Both the position numbers and the translations under genes were made by a program. Under the pieces are notes generated by a model. It worked only from the letters and a program-made list of their open reading frames with translations, had not been told where the DNA came from and did not search any database. A stretch of 64,000 nucleotides of DNA from positions 3,038,001 through 3,102,000 of the forward strand of contig NZ_CP097128.1 in the NCBI RefSeq assembly GCF_023330685.1. The letters are read 5' to 3'. Each line of letters begins with the position of its first letter. Position 1 is the stretch's first letter. This stretch comes from Conexibacter sp. DBS9H8 (lineage in GTDB: Bacteria; Actinomycetota; Thermoleophilia; Solirubrobacterales; Solirubrobacteraceae). This document shows positions 45,937-55,005 of the stretch, in pieces.

Positions 45937-48737
45937 GCCGGTACCTCATGCGCGCCGGCGCGACCATGCCGCCGGCCCGGCCCGCCGGAGCCGTCCCCGG
46001 GCCGGCCGGGCCTCGGTCGGCCCGGCCGGCGCCACCACCCCCGGCCCAGCGCCGCGACGGCGGACCGGTCCGGGTCGCTGAGGGTGAGCACCGCGGGCAG
46101 CACAGCGAGGACTCCGAGCAGGGACACGCTCATGTCGATCAGCGTGACGAGCCCGAAGTCGCGCAGCATCGTCACGTTCGAGACGATCAGCACGGCGAAG
46201 CCGGCGATCGCGGTCACGCCGGAGGCGAGCACGGCCCGGCCGGTCGAGCGGTAGGCGTTGGTGAGCGCGGCGGCCGGCGCGTCCCCGTCGATCCGCTGAC
46301 GGCGGAACCGTTCCGACAGCAGGACGCTGAACTCGGTCGAGATCGCGATCACGAGCGCCCCGAGGGTGGCCGACATCGGGTTGAGCGGAATCCCGATCAG
46401 CCACACGATGAGCGCCGACCAGCCGGTGGCGAGGACGATCGGGACGAGCGGGACAAGCGCCCGACGGGGCCGGCGGAAGATCACCGTGAGCATCACCGCG
46501 ACCGCGGCCAAGCCGGCCACCAGCGTCAGCAGCCGGCGGCTCGGGGAGGCGAGCGCGCCCTCGGCGTCGGCGGCGAGGACCGGCAGGCCGGCGAGCCGGG
46601 CGGTCACCCCCCGTGGCGGGTGCAGGTGCGCGCGCATGTAGGCGATCACGCGACGTTGCTTGGCGAGGGGCATCAGCCGGATCCCGAAGGAGAGCGCTGC
46701 GAAGGTCCGGTTGGGGGTGATCACCGCCTGGGAGAAGTAGGGCGGGATCGTCGCCAGCAGCGTCGACACCTGCGCCGACGTGATCGTGGCCACGTTGACG
46801 CTCGAGCCGGTGCCGGCGAACAGGTCGGGCAGGGACAGGGCCGGGCACACCGACACGCTCGCGATGAAGCAGCCGGTCGCGGAGCGGTAGCCGAAGTGAC
46901 GGACGATCGCCTGCTCGTAGGCGACCATCCACGACAGGGTCGCCGGCGTCGCGACGTCGGCGGCGTGGACGAGCACGTCGAGCTCCCCGGAGGTGCCCGT
47001 CGTCCGCTCGAGGACGTTGAGGTCATGCAGCGCCGGGAGGTTGGCCGGCACGAGCTTGGTGATGTCGGACTGCACGGCGGTCTGTGTGTCGGCGACCCAG
47101 CCGAGAAGGGCAAGGGCGAGACCGACGGCGAGCACCGTCCGCGGCCGGCGGGTGAGGCGGACGGGGTCGAGGTTCGGACCCGAAAGCCCCGCCAGGGACC
47201 ACCCGCGCCGCCCAAGCGAGTGACCGAGTCGCCCGAGCTGTCGCTCGGCGGTCGGGGTTCGCCGTCGCGGACGGGCGCCGGCGAGGATCTCCCCCGCCCC
47301 GCGCACGGAGGCGCCGAGCTGGTCCGCGGCCCCTCGAAGCCACCCGGGGAGCGAGAGCGGGCCCGAGCGCCGTCCCCCACCCGGGCTCGCCCCGAGTCCG
47401 AGCACGGCCGCCCCGGCGGTGAGGACGACGAGGAAGGCGACCGCGACGCCGAGCACGAGCAGCAGGCCGAACCCCCGCACGAGCGGGACCGGGGAGAGCA
47501 GCAGCACGAGGAACCCGGTCGCCGTGGCGAGGGCGGCCGCGGCGATCGTCGCCGCGCCGCTCGCGCGGGACTGGAACTGGATCCCGTAGTCGACGGCGAG
47601 CCCGATCAGGACCGGGAGCACGGCGATCGAACCCATCGTCAGGGTGCCGCCGGCGAGCGCGCTGAGCCCGAAGGTGATCGCCGCGGCGATCAGGGCGAGG
47701 GCGAGGGGCAGCAGCGCGAGGCGGCGGCGGAAGATGCCCGCGAGCATGACGGCCATCACGAGGTTCGCGCCGACGAGGAGCGCGGCGACCTGCCCGGAGA
47801 GGGAGGCGGCAAGGTCGTTGAGGACGACCGGTTCCCCGCTGACGAGGTAGCTGGCGCCACTCAGCCTGAACCGGGGCATCCGCGTGACGGCACGGATCGC
47901 TCGGATTGCCGCGGCGGTCTGGGCGCTGTCGAGGTCGCCGCGCAGCCGCACCTGGATGAGCGCCGCGTCCGCGCTCGGGAACAGGTAGGAGAAGCGGGCC
48001 TTGGGCGTGCTCGACCCGGCGCCGGCGAAGACGATCTTGTCGATCAGCGCGCTGTTGGTGATCGACGGCAGGTCAGCGAGCGACAGGCCGGCGGAGGCGG
48101 CGAGCTTGACGAGCTGCTGCTCCTGGATGTTCTGCTCCTCCGCGCCGGCCGCCTGGATCAGTGCGCGGGTATCGGCGGCCGACAGCCTCTGACGCCGGGC
48201 GAGGGCGGCGGCCTCCTGCTCCTTGGCGGTGACGGCGGACTTGACCGATCCGAGCAGCGTCGTGAGCTCGCGGCTGATCGCCCGCACCGCCTGGTTGAGG
48301 AAGGTCGCGGGCCCGTAGACGACCTTGACGACCCGGCTCGCCATCAGCGCCCCGCAGGGGCTGTGGCGGCCGCCGTAGGGCGTCGCCCGGACAGCCGGGA
48401 CGGGGACGAACGCCGAGAGGCTGCTCGAGTAGCTGACCTGCTGACCGGCGAGACAGGCCTCGAGCTGGGAGAGGACACCGATGTCGTGGGCGCCGAGCAG
48501 GGTGCTGAGCGGCGCTCGCACGAGGACGACGACCGGTGCCGCCCCGAACGCGGCGGCGTCCTGCTGGGTGGCCCGATAGTCCGCCGACGAGCTCGAGACG
48601 AGCGTGTCGATGTTCGAGGACGGCGTCAGCCCGAGCGCCGCGATCGCGCATGCGAACGCGACGATGCCGACGATCACCAGGACCGACCGCGGCCGGCGCC
48701 GGGCCAGCCCGATCAGCGCATCCAGCCGCTCGGTCAT
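45933..48737 (-). CDS. MMPL/RND-family transporter
   Basis: A 934-residue polytopic transporter with the internal duplication of RND proteins. Helix 1 (VLVIVGIVAFACAIAALGL, residues 19-37) precedes a large external loop with a coiled-coil stretch rich in Ala/Gln (VTAKEQEAAALARRQRLSAA). Five helices follow from about 315 (VAALLVGANLVMAVMLAGIF, SIAVLPVLIGLAVDYGIQFQ), a cytoplasmic Arg-rich linker, then the second half with SATLGALVIAISTEFSVLLS. The GLAVDYGIQF segment matches the MMPL helix-4 proton-relay region. Being cotranscribed with YrbE/Mkl genes, it probably moves a lipid or hydrophobic compound across the envelope. Confidence 0.9.
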   Translation of the reverse strand: MTERLDALIGLARRRPRSVLVIVGIVAFACAIAALGLTPSSNIDTLVSSSSADYRATQQDAAAFGAAPVVVLVRAPLSTLLGAHDIGVLSQLEACLAGQQVSYSSSLSAFVPVPAVRATPYGGRHSPCGALMASRVVKVVYGPATFLNQAVRAISRELTTLLGSVKSAVTAKEQEAAALARRQRLSAADTRALIQAAGAEEQNIQEQQLVKLAASAGLSLADLPSITNSALIDKIVFAGAGSSTPKARFSYLFPSADAALIQVRLRGDLDSAQTAAAIRAIRAVTRMPRFRLSGASYLVSGEPVVLNDLAASLSGQVAALLVGANLVMAVMLAGIFRRRLALLPLALALIAAAITFGLSALAGGTLTMGSIAVLPVLIGLAVDYGIQFQSRASGAATIAAAALATATGFLVLLLSPVPLVRGFGLLLVLGVAVAFLVVLTAGAAVLGLGASPGGGRRSGPLSLPGWLRGAADQLGASVRGAGEILAGARPRRRTPTAERQLGRLGHSLGRRGWSLAGLSGPNLDPVRLTRRPRTVLAVGLALALLGWVADTQTAVQSDITKLVPANLPALHDLNVLERTTGTSGELDVLVHAADVATPATLSWMVAYEQAIVRHFGYRSATGCFIASVSVCPALSLPDLFAGTGSSVNVATITSAQVSTLLATIPPYFSQAVITPNRTFAALSFGIRLMPLAKQRRVIAYMRAHLHPPRGVTARLAGLPVLAADAEGALASPSRRLLTLVAGLAAVAVMLTVIFRRPRRALVPLVPIVLATGWSALIVWLIGIPLNPMSATLGALVIAISTEFSVLLSERFRRQRIDGDAPAAALTNAYRSTGRAVLASGVTAIAGFAVLIVSNVTMLRDFGLVTLIDMSVSLLGVLAVLPAVLTLSDPDRSAVAALGRGWWRRPGRPRPGRPGDGSGGPGRRHGRAGAHEVPA

Positions 48738-48814
48738 CTGCAGGTACGGTGCGAGGAGGGTGCTGGAGCCGTCGCCCCACCCGGCGGGCGGGAGCGACGG
48801 CGGCGCGCCCGGTC

Positions 48815-50134
48815 TCAGTCCATCGTCAGCGGGCCCATCGACTCACCGGCCAGGAATTGGCGGATGAACGGGTTCGGTGAGTTGAGCATGTCCTCGGTCG
48901 GTCCGGCTTCGACGATCCGGCCCTTCCACAGGACGTTGATGTAGTCGGCGGTGCGCCGGGCCATCATCACGTTGTGGGTGATCACGCAGAAGGTCGGGAG
49001 GTGGGTCTTCTGGGCGGCCTTGGCTTCGTCCATCATGTCGCGGTGAACCTCGAGAATGAGCTCGCCGAGCAGTGACGTGCGGACCGGGTCGAGGCCGGAG
49101 TCGGGCTCGTCGAAGAGGACGATGTCCGGCTCGAGCACGAGCGCGCGGGCAAAGCCGGCGCGCTTACGCATGCCGCCGGAGAGCTCGTTCGGGTACTTGT
49201 CGCGACTGTGTCCGAGGCCGACCTCGTTGAGCCGGCGCATGACGATGTCCTCGATCTCGTCCTCACCCTTCTCAGTGTGCTGGCGCAGTGGGAAGGCGAC
49301 GTTGTCATACAGGTTCATCGAGCCGAACAGGGCGCCGTCCTGGAAGAGCAGGCCGAACTTCTTGCGCATCTCGAACAGCTCGTCGTCGACCATGTTCGGC
49401 ACCGAGTGGCCGTGGACGAGGACGTCACCCTGATCGGGATAGAGCAGACCGACCATATGTTTGATGCAGACCGATTTACCGGTGCCGGAGGGGCCGAGGA
49501 TCATCGAGACCATGCCCTCGGGCAGACCCATGTTGAGCCCGCGCAGGATCCGGTTCTTGCCGAAGGCACGGTAGGTGTCGATGAACTCGACCGCGTCCGG
49601 ACGCCCTGAGGGGTAGACCCGGTAGGTGTGCCACTTGTACTCCTCCTCGGTCGCGCCGGCGGGGGGCTCGGGCCGCGGGCCCTGCTCGTCGACGACCGAC
49701 ACGCGGGAGCTCGACGCGGGCCCGACGCCGCCGTCCCCGTCGCCGGCATGCGCCCGGGCGGGCCGGTGCTCGGCGATCGGGTGCTCGAAGGTGAAGTCGT
49801 CCTCGGGGGGAGCCGGTCGCGGCGTCGGCACGGGCGTCGCCCCCGGGACGGGGGCCGCCTCGGGCTGGCGGCGATCGCCGCCATGGCCGTTCTCGGTCAG
49901 CGGCGCGGGCCGGTCGAAATCGAACCCGCTCTGGCTTGGGCCCGGTGTGGTGCTCGGCGAGGCGGCGTCCGCGGCGGGTGCCGGGTTCCAGGGAGCGGTT
50001 GCCGCGTCCGCTGCGGCCCCCGGGTTCCACGCGCCCGTCCCGGGGGCGGGCGCTCCCGTGTCGGACCCGTTCCCGGTGCTCAGCCCCCGTGCCGGCTGCG
50101 AGTCGCCCCCGCGCTTGCCTCGTGTGAACCGCAT
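48815..50134 (-). CDS. Mkl/MlaF-type ABC ATPase with long disordered N-terminus
   Basis: A 439-residue ATPase for YrbE permeases. Residues 1-165 are a Pro/Ala/Gly/Asp-rich, probably disordered extension with imperfect repeats (AAADAATAPWNPAPAADAAS). The ATPase follows: AVEFIDTYRAFGKNRILRGL, Walker A GPSGTGKS near 215, signature ELSGGMRKRAGFARAL, Walker B IVLFDEPDSGLDP and switch His in FCVITHNVMMA. The C-terminal ~60 residues fit the Mkl family. It is coupled with two YrbE genes upstream. The extension is much longer than in MlaF and could recruit a partner. Confidence 0.93.
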   Translation of the reverse strand: MRFTRGKRGGDSQPARGLSTGNGSDTGAPAPGTGAWNPGAAADAATAPWNPAPAADAASPSTTPGPSQSGFDFDRPAPLTENGHGGDRRQPEAAPVPGATPVPTPRPAPPEDDFTFEHPIAEHRPARAHAGDGDGGVGPASSSRVSVVDEQGPRPEPPAGATEEEYKWHTYRVYPSGRPDAVEFIDTYRAFGKNRILRGLNMGLPEGMVSMILGPSGTGKSVCIKHMVGLLYPDQGDVLVHGHSVPNMVDDELFEMRKKFGLLFQDGALFGSMNLYDNVAFPLRQHTEKGEDEIEDIVMRRLNEVGLGHSRDKYPNELSGGMRKRAGFARALVLEPDIVLFDEPDSGLDPVRTSLLGELILEVHRDMMDEAKAAQKTHLPTFCVITHNVMMARRTADYINVLWKGRIVEAGPTEDMLNSPNPFIRQFLAGESMGPLTMD

Positions 50135-50143
50135 CTCTTCCTC

Positions 50144-50926
50144 TCACCCTCCGATTGGCGCCCGGGGGTTGGTTCCCCAGAACAGCTGGGTCCCGAGCAT
50201 TCCGACAATATGCACGGCCACGATGTTGAACACCATCGATTTCGCGGTGGCGGTGCCCACTCCCACCGGCCCTCCACTCGCGTTGTAACCGTAGTAACAG
50301 CCTACAAGAACGATAATGATGGCCATCGCCATCGCCTTTATCAAGCTGTAGAGGAGATCCGGGGGATTCTGGAACTCCCAGAAGATGAGGAAGAAGCCGC
50401 CGGAGGACACGTCTCCGATCTGTTGCACGACCGCCAGGTAGGAGGCGAAGAACCCCGCCCCGATCGCGCACAGGTAGACGAACGGCAGCACGATCAGCGC
50501 CGCGAGCAGGCGGGTCGCACAGAGGAAGGTGACTCCGCTGATCCCCATCACCTCGAGCGCGTCGATCTCGTCGGAGATCCGCATCGAGCCGAGCTCGGCG
50601 ACGATCCCGGTCCCGACCTTGGCGGCCATCATGTAGCCGAAGCAGAGCGGGACGAGCTCACGGAGGTCACACCAGGCGGCGAACACGCCGGCGTAGGCGG
50701 GCGCGCCGACGCTGCGATTGAAGTAGGCGCCCTCGATCCCGCACTGCAGGCCGATGATGAACACGAGCCCCCAGATGACGAGGGTCGAGGAGAGGATCAG
50801 GATCCCCGCCTGGCGCAGCACCTCCCCGAAGTGGCGGAACACCCGGAGGTTCGCGAGCCGTCCGAGGATCGACAGGACGAAGACGACGATGTCGCCGAAG
50901 GTCTCAAGCGAGCCGGTGACGTTCAC
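50144..50926 (-). CDS. MlaE/YrbE-family permease (second of two)
   Basis: A 260-residue integral membrane protein of the MlaE/YrbE family, which moves phospholipids or steroids together with Mkl and MCE proteins. About five helices; the conserved central segment is GYMMAAKVGTGIVAELGSMR followed by ISDEIDALEVMGI. GTG 50926 starts 3 nt after the upstream permease stop, and the Mkl gene follows by 9 nt. Confidence 0.93.
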   Translation of the reverse strand: MNVTGSLETFGDIVVFVLSILGRLANLRVFRHFGEVLRQAGILILSSTLVIWGLVFIIGLQCGIEGAYFNRSVGAPAYAGVFAAWCDLRELVPLCFGYMMAAKVGTGIVAELGSMRISDEIDALEVMGISGVTFLCATRLLAALIVLPFVYLCAIGAGFFASYLAVVQQIGDVSSGGFFLIFWEFQNPPDLLYSLIKAMAMAIIIVLVGCYYGYNASGGPVGVGTATAKSMVFNIVAVHIVGMLGTQLFWGTNPRAPIGG

Positions 50927-50929
50927 TGA

Positions 50930-51736
50930 TCACCGCACGATCGTCGTCAGCGCCGGATGGGTGGCCAACAGCACCTGCGTGAACACGTAGTTGAACGCGA
51001 AGATCGCCAGGAAGGCGATGACGACCGCCTGGTTGACCGCGCGACCGACCCCTTCCGCCCCGCCCTCGGCGGTCATTCCCTTGTAACAGCAGACGACGGC
51101 GATGATCGCCCCGAACAGCGTCGTCTTGATCACCGACCCCCACAGATCGGTCGTCGAGGCGTTGTTGAAGAACGTCGCCCAGAACGGCCCGAGCGGCGCG
51201 TGGTTGACGAGCGTCGCGAGCACGCCGCCGAAGATCCCGAACAGCAGCGCGTAGATGTCGAACAGACCGGTCACGAGCATCAGCGCAAGGAACCGCGGGA
51301 CGACGAGGTTCTTGATCGGGTCGACCCCGAGCACCTCGAGCGCGTCCAGTTCCTCGCGGATCCGGCGAGCACCGAGGTCGGCGGTGATCGCCGTGCCCGC
51401 GACGCCCGCGAGCACGATCGCGTCGACGAAGGGCGCGAACTCGCGGATCGAGGCGAGGACGAAGAAGCCTCCGAGCCGGTCGAGCGCACCGAACAGGACG
51501 AGGAAGTTCGCTCCCTGCAACCCGGGCGCCTCGTACCCGAAGGCGATCGTCGAGACGAGCAGCGGGAACCAGCACAGCCGCATCGCGAACATGAACTGGC
51601 CGACGAACTCGGGGCCGTACGGGTAGGGCGGGGACAGCGCCGAAACGATCGTGCGCCCGGTGAGCACGACCATCTCCCCCGCCTCCTCGAACACGCCGCG
51701 GGTCGGCGCCAACGCCCTCTCAACTGCAAGCCTCAT
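50930..51736 (-). CDS. MlaE/YrbE-family permease (first of two)
   Basis: A 268-residue paralogue of the next gene. The conserved MlaE segment reads LAGVAGTAITADLGARRIRE followed by ELDALEVLGVDP. Helices span most of residues 45-265. ATG 51736 is chosen because GAGGAGAG stands just upstream and the longer reading runs antisense through the divergent lipoprotein gene. Two different YrbE permeases per system is the usual actinobacterial arrangement. No MCE-domain gene follows. Confidence 0.93.
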   Translation of the reverse strand: MRLAVERALAPTRGVFEEAGEMVVLTGRTIVSALSPPYPYGPEFVGQFMFAMRLCWFPLLVSTIAFGYEAPGLQGANFLVLFGALDRLGGFFVLASIREFAPFVDAIVLAGVAGTAITADLGARRIREELDALEVLGVDPIKNLVVPRFLALMLVTGLFDIYALLFGIFGGVLATLVNHAPLGPFWATFFNNASTTDLWGSVIKTTLFGAIIAVVCCYKGMTAEGGAEGVGRAVNQAVVIAFLAIFAFNYVFTQVLLATHPALTTIVR

Positions 51737-51785
51737 GCTCTCCTCACCCTCCTCGAAGCGGCCGCTCCGAGCTCCATGGACGCCA

Positions 51786-51859
51786 AGCGTATCCGGCCCG
51801 GGGGTCAGTGCGCCACTGCAGGCCCCCGCGGGACGGAGGCGGCAGTGACGGAGGCGGCA
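51786..51859. promoter_or_regulatory. Divergent promoter region with direct repeats (YrbE operon / lipoprotein)
   Basis: On minus, TACGCT (51786-51791) may serve the YrbE operon with a leader carrying GAGGAGAG. GACGGAGGCGGCA occurs twice in direct orientation (51832-51844 and 51847-51859). The repeats sit between the two opposed promoters, so one regulator could govern both. Confidence 0.35.
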
Positions 51860-51880
51860 CACGGACGCGGGCGCGTTGTG

Positions 51881-51886
51881 TATGTT
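51881..51886 (+). promoter_or_regulatory. -10 box TATGTT for the lipoprotein gene
   Basis: TATGTT is 7 nt before GTG 51894 with no Shine-Dalgarno sequence, predicting a leaderless mRNA and fixing the start. Confidence 0.5.
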
Positions 51887-51893
51887 CGCCCGC

Positions 51894-52538
51894 GTGAGGA
51901 GAGGATTCGCGCCGAGCATCGCCGCCGCGACCGCCGCGCTGGCGCTCGCCGCCTGTGGCGCGAACACGGCCAACGAGGACCAGGCCGCCCAGGCGACCGG
52001 CGATTTCCCCGCCCGGGTGCAGGTCCGCTTCCCCGTCCGCCAGCATCTCGCCCAACCCTCCCAGCTCGTCATCGCCGTCACGAACACCGGGGCGCGAGTG
52101 ATGCCGAACGTCGCCGTGACGATCTCCAACCCGGCCGCCCCCGGCGCCCAGGCGTTCGGGACGCTGATCGCGGCCCCCGCGCCCGGTCAGCCGATCCTCG
52201 CCGGCCGCTCCCGCGCGGTGTGGGTGATCGACCGCGGGCCGGGACCGTGCGGCTACAGCTGCCACCAGGGCGGCCCCGGGGCGGCCGTCACCTCCTACAC
52301 GAACACGTGGGCGCTCGGCAGACTCAGACCGGGCCACACCGCAACCTTCGAGTGGCATCTCACCGCACTCGCCCCGGGCGCCTACACGGTCGCCTACCGC
52401 GTCGCCGCCGGGCTGTCGGGCAAGGCGCCGGCGGTCGGCGCGACCACCGCCGGGGCGCTGCACGTGGCGATCGCCAGCACCCCGCGCCAAGCCTTCGTCA
52501 ACGCGGCCGGGCAGGTCGTCGAAAGCGGCGGCGGCTGA
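51894..52538 (+). CDS. Secreted lipoprotein of unknown function
   Basis: A 214-residue lipoprotein: Arg-containing start (VRRGFAPS), hydrophobic stretch and lipobox LAAC near residue 20. The mature part looks like an immunoglobulin-type beta sandwich (QPSQLVIAVTNTGARVMPNV, GHTATFEWHLTALAPGAYTV), with one Cys pair in GPCGYSCHQ. Unknown family. It is divergent from the YrbE-Mkl-MMPL operon over a shared 157-nt promoter region. Since that operon lacks an MCE protein, this lipoprotein could be an external partner, but this is only a positional guess. Confidence 0.72.
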   Translation: MRRGFAPSIAAATAALALAACGANTANEDQAAQATGDFPARVQVRFPVRQHLAQPSQLVIAVTNTGARVMPNVAVTISNPAAPGAQAFGTLIAAPAPGQPILAGRSRAVWVIDRGPGPCGYSCHQGGPGAAVTSYTNTWALGRLRPGHTATFEWHLTALAPGAYTVAYRVAAGLSGKAPAVGATTAGALHVAIASTPRQAFVNAAGQVVESGGG

Positions 52539-52601
52539 GGCCACCCCCGATCGGCCCCGGCCGCGCCCGGCGGCCATCAGGCCACCGCAGACCGTTCCGG
52601 T

Positions 52602-52617
52602 TTGTCCATAGGGACAA
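52602..52617. promoter_or_regulatory. Palindrome upstream of the glutamine synthetase gene
   Basis: TTGTCC and GGACAA form 6-bp arms around ATAG, 113 nt before the glutamine synthetase start. A TAGTCT box (52640-52645) lies between, so the palindrome is placed like an upstream operator. The regulator is unknown. Confidence 0.35.
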
Positions 52618-52729
52618 TGAACGAACCCGGGAGATTCCATAGTCTCCGCCCGCTCACGCCCTCACACGTCTCCGTGCGGCCGGTGATCGCCCCGCGCCCT
52701 GGATGCGACAGGAAGGAACAACCACACAC

Positions 52730-54886
52730 ATGTCCCCGATTCGCCAGCAGAACGTCATGGCTGCCCAGTGGAGCCCCGGTGCCAGCATCGGCCTCCGCGA
52801 CCTGACGAACTCCGACAACCAGATCTTCGGTGAGAACGTGTTCTCGCCGGCGGTCCAGCGTCAGCGCCTCCCCAAGGACGTCTACAAGCGGCTCTCCCAG
52901 ACCCTCGCCAAGGGCGAGCCGCTCGACACGACCCTGGCCGACGCCGTCGCGCTGGCGATGAAGGAGTGGGCCCTGGAGAAGGGCGCCACCCACTACTCCC
53001 ACGTCTTCCAGCCGCTCACCGGCCTCACCGCCGAGAAGCACGACTCCTTCTACGGGCCGACCGGGGAGGGCACCGCGCTCGCCTCCTTCTCGGGTAAGGA
53101 GCTGATCCAGGCCGAGCCGGACGCCTCCTCCTTCCCCAACGGCGGGATCCGCGCCACGTTCGAGGCGCGCGGCTACACGGCGTGGGACCCGACGAGCCCC
53201 GCCTTCATCCTCGAGAACCCGAACGGCGCACTGCTCTGCATCCCGACCGCGTTCGTCTCCTGGACCGGTGAGGCGCTCGACTCCAAGATCCCGCTGCTGC
53301 GCTCGATGGACGCGCTCTCCAAGGCGGCGATCCGCGCCCTGCGGCTGTTCGGCAACGACAGCGTCGCGCGGATCTTCACGACCGTCGGACCGGAGCAGGA
53401 GTACTTCCTCATCGACGAGCAGTACTACTTCGAGCGGCCCGACCTGATCATCACCGGGCGCACCCTGTTCGGGGCCAAGCCGCCCAAGGGCCAGGAGCTC
53501 GACGACCACTACTTCGGCTCGATCCCCGAGCGGGTCCTCGCCTTCATGCTCGAGCTCGAGGAGGAGTGCGCCAAGCTCGGGATCCCGATCAAGACCCGGC
53601 ACAATGAGGTCGCCCCGTCCCAGTACGAGATCGCCCCGATCTTCGAGAACTCCAACGTCGGAGCCGACCACCAGCAGCTGACGATGCAGCTGATCCAGAA
53701 CGTCGCTCGCCGCTACGGGCTCGTCGCCCTCCTGCACGAGAAGCCGTTCGCCGGCCTCAACGGCTCGGGCAAGCACAACAACTGGTCGATGGGCACCGAC
53801 GAGGGTGAGAACCTGATGGAGCCCGGGGAGACCCCCGGGGAGAACTGGCAGTTCCTGTTCTTCTGCACCGCGGTGATCAAGGCGGTGGCCCGGCACGCCG
53901 GCCTGCTGCGGGCGAGCGTCGCCTCCGCCGGCCAGGACCACCGCCTCGGCGCGAACGAGGCGCCGCCGGCGATCATCTCGATCTTCCTCGGGGCCGAGCT
54001 GCAGAAGGTCTTCGACGCCCTCGAGAAGGGGCGGGCGGCCAAGTCGACTCCCCAGAGCTTCCTCGGCCTTGGCACCCCGGTGCTGCCGGCCCTGCCGATG
54101 CACGGCGGCGATCGCAACCGGACGAGCCCGTTCGCGTTCACCGGCAACAAGTTCGAGTTCCGCGCGCTCGGGGCCAACCAGTCCCTCGGCCTGCCCAACA
54201 CGGTGCTCAACACGATCGTCGCCGAGGCGGTCGACGAGCTCTCCGATGAGCTCGAGGCGGCTCTCGCCAAGCGCGGGGCGAAGCTCGAGACGGCGCTGGC
54301 GTCGATCCTCCAGCAGGCCTACTCGGAGAACAAGGCGGTCATCTTCAACGGTGACGGGTACTCGGAGAAGTGGCACAAGGAGGCGGCCAAGCGCGGTCTC
54401 AAAAACCTGCCCAGCACCCCGGAGGCGCTGCCGGAGCTGATCAGCGACGTCAGCATCGCCCTGTTCACCAGGTACGGCGTGCTCAACCAGCGCGAGCTGG
54501 AGTCACGCTATGAGGTGTTCGCCGAGCAGTACGTGACGAAGCTCAACATCGAGTCGGAGACGACGGCGGGCATCGCCCGCACCCAGATCCTCCCCGCCGC
54601 CGTTCGCTACCTCACCGAGCTGAGCGCGGCGGAGATGGGCACCCTCGCCGCCGAACTGCGCGCCAAGATCGACGAGTTCGTGTTCGCGATCACCAAGCTC
54701 GAGGAGGCGAACCTCGAGGAGAACCACCCCAAGTCCGAGGACGTGCTCGACCACGCCGTGTACTTCCGCGACACGGTGATCCCGGCGATGACCGACGTCC
54801 GCACGGTCGGCGACGAACTGGAGAAGCTCGTCGCCGACGATCTCTGGCCGCTGCCGAAGTACTCGGAGATCCTGTTCATCAAGTAG
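52730..54886 (+). CDS. glnN: Glutamine synthetase type III
   Basis: Makes glutamine from glutamate, ammonia and ATP. The 718-residue length is that of GSIII, far longer than GSI. Family segments include [52 protein letters not shown] (metal-binding Glu residues), [35 protein letters not shown] and [20 protein letters not shown] 52730 (MSPIRQQN) has GGAAGGA 12 nt upstream; ATG 52703 and ATG 52748 are alternatives. A terminator hairpin follows. GSIII is common in cyanobacteria and Bacteroides and patchy in actinobacteria. Confidence 0.95.
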   Translation: MSPIRQQNVMAAQWSPGASIGLRDLTNSDNQIFGENVFSPAVQRQRLPKDVYKRLSQTLAKGEPLDTTLADAVALAMKEWALEKGATHYSHVFQPLTGLTAEKHDSFYGPTGEGTALASFSGKELIQAEPDASSFPNGGIRATFEARGYTAWDPTSPAFILENPNGALLCIPTAFVSWTGEALDSKIPLLRSMDALSKAAIRALRLFGNDSVARIFTTVGPEQEYFLIDEQYYFERPDLIITGRTLFGAKPPKGQELDDHYFGSIPERVLAFMLELEEECAKLGIPIKTRHNEVAPSQYEIAPIFENSNVGADHQQLTMQLIQNVARRYGLVALLHEKPFAGLNGSGKHNNWSMGTDEGENLMEPGETPGENWQFLFFCTAVIKAVARHAGLLRASVASAGQDHRLGANEAPPAIISIFLGAELQKVFDALEKGRAAKSTPQSFLGLGTPVLPALPMHGGDRNRTSPFAFTGNKFEFRALGANQSLGLPNTVLNTIVAEAVDELSDELEAALAKRGAKLETALASILQQAYSENKAVIFNGDGYSEKWHKEAAKRGLKNLPSTPEALPELISDVSIALFTRYGVLNQRELESRYEVFAEQYVTKLNIESETTAGIARTQILPAAVRYLTELSAAEMGTLAAELRAKIDEFVFAITKLEEANLEENHPKSEDVLDHAVYFRDTVIPAMTDVRTVGDELEKLVADDLWPLPKYSEILFIK

Positions 54887-54897
54887 ACGCTCGGTGT

Positions 54898-54929
54898 CGG
54901 GGGATCTGACCACCGGGTCAGATCCCCCG
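54898..54929. terminator. Hairpin terminator after glutamine synthetase
   Basis: GGGGGATCTGACC and GGTCAGATCCCCC pair over 13 bp (14 with the flanking C-G pair) around ACCG, 12 nt after the stop codon. Confidence 0.75.
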
Positions 54930-54993
54930 TCGGCGCCGCCCCGGCACGGCGGTTTCTGCAGCGCAACTTGTCGTTGTGGCCTCCGTTCTCGGT

Positions 54994-54999
54994 TAGGTT
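54994..54999 (+). promoter_or_regulatory. -10 box TAGGTT for the secreted glycosidase-like gene
   Basis: TAGGTT lies 6 nt before ATG 55006, predicting a leaderless transcript. It favours ATG over the GTG one codon upstream. Confidence 0.5.
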
Positions 55000-55005
55000 T
55001 ACGTG

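Noticed and set aside
45948..48944. Plus-strand open frame of about 1000 codons opposite the MMPL gene
   Set aside because: Low-complexity, charged composition and no motif; the minus strand gives a clear 12-helix transporter.
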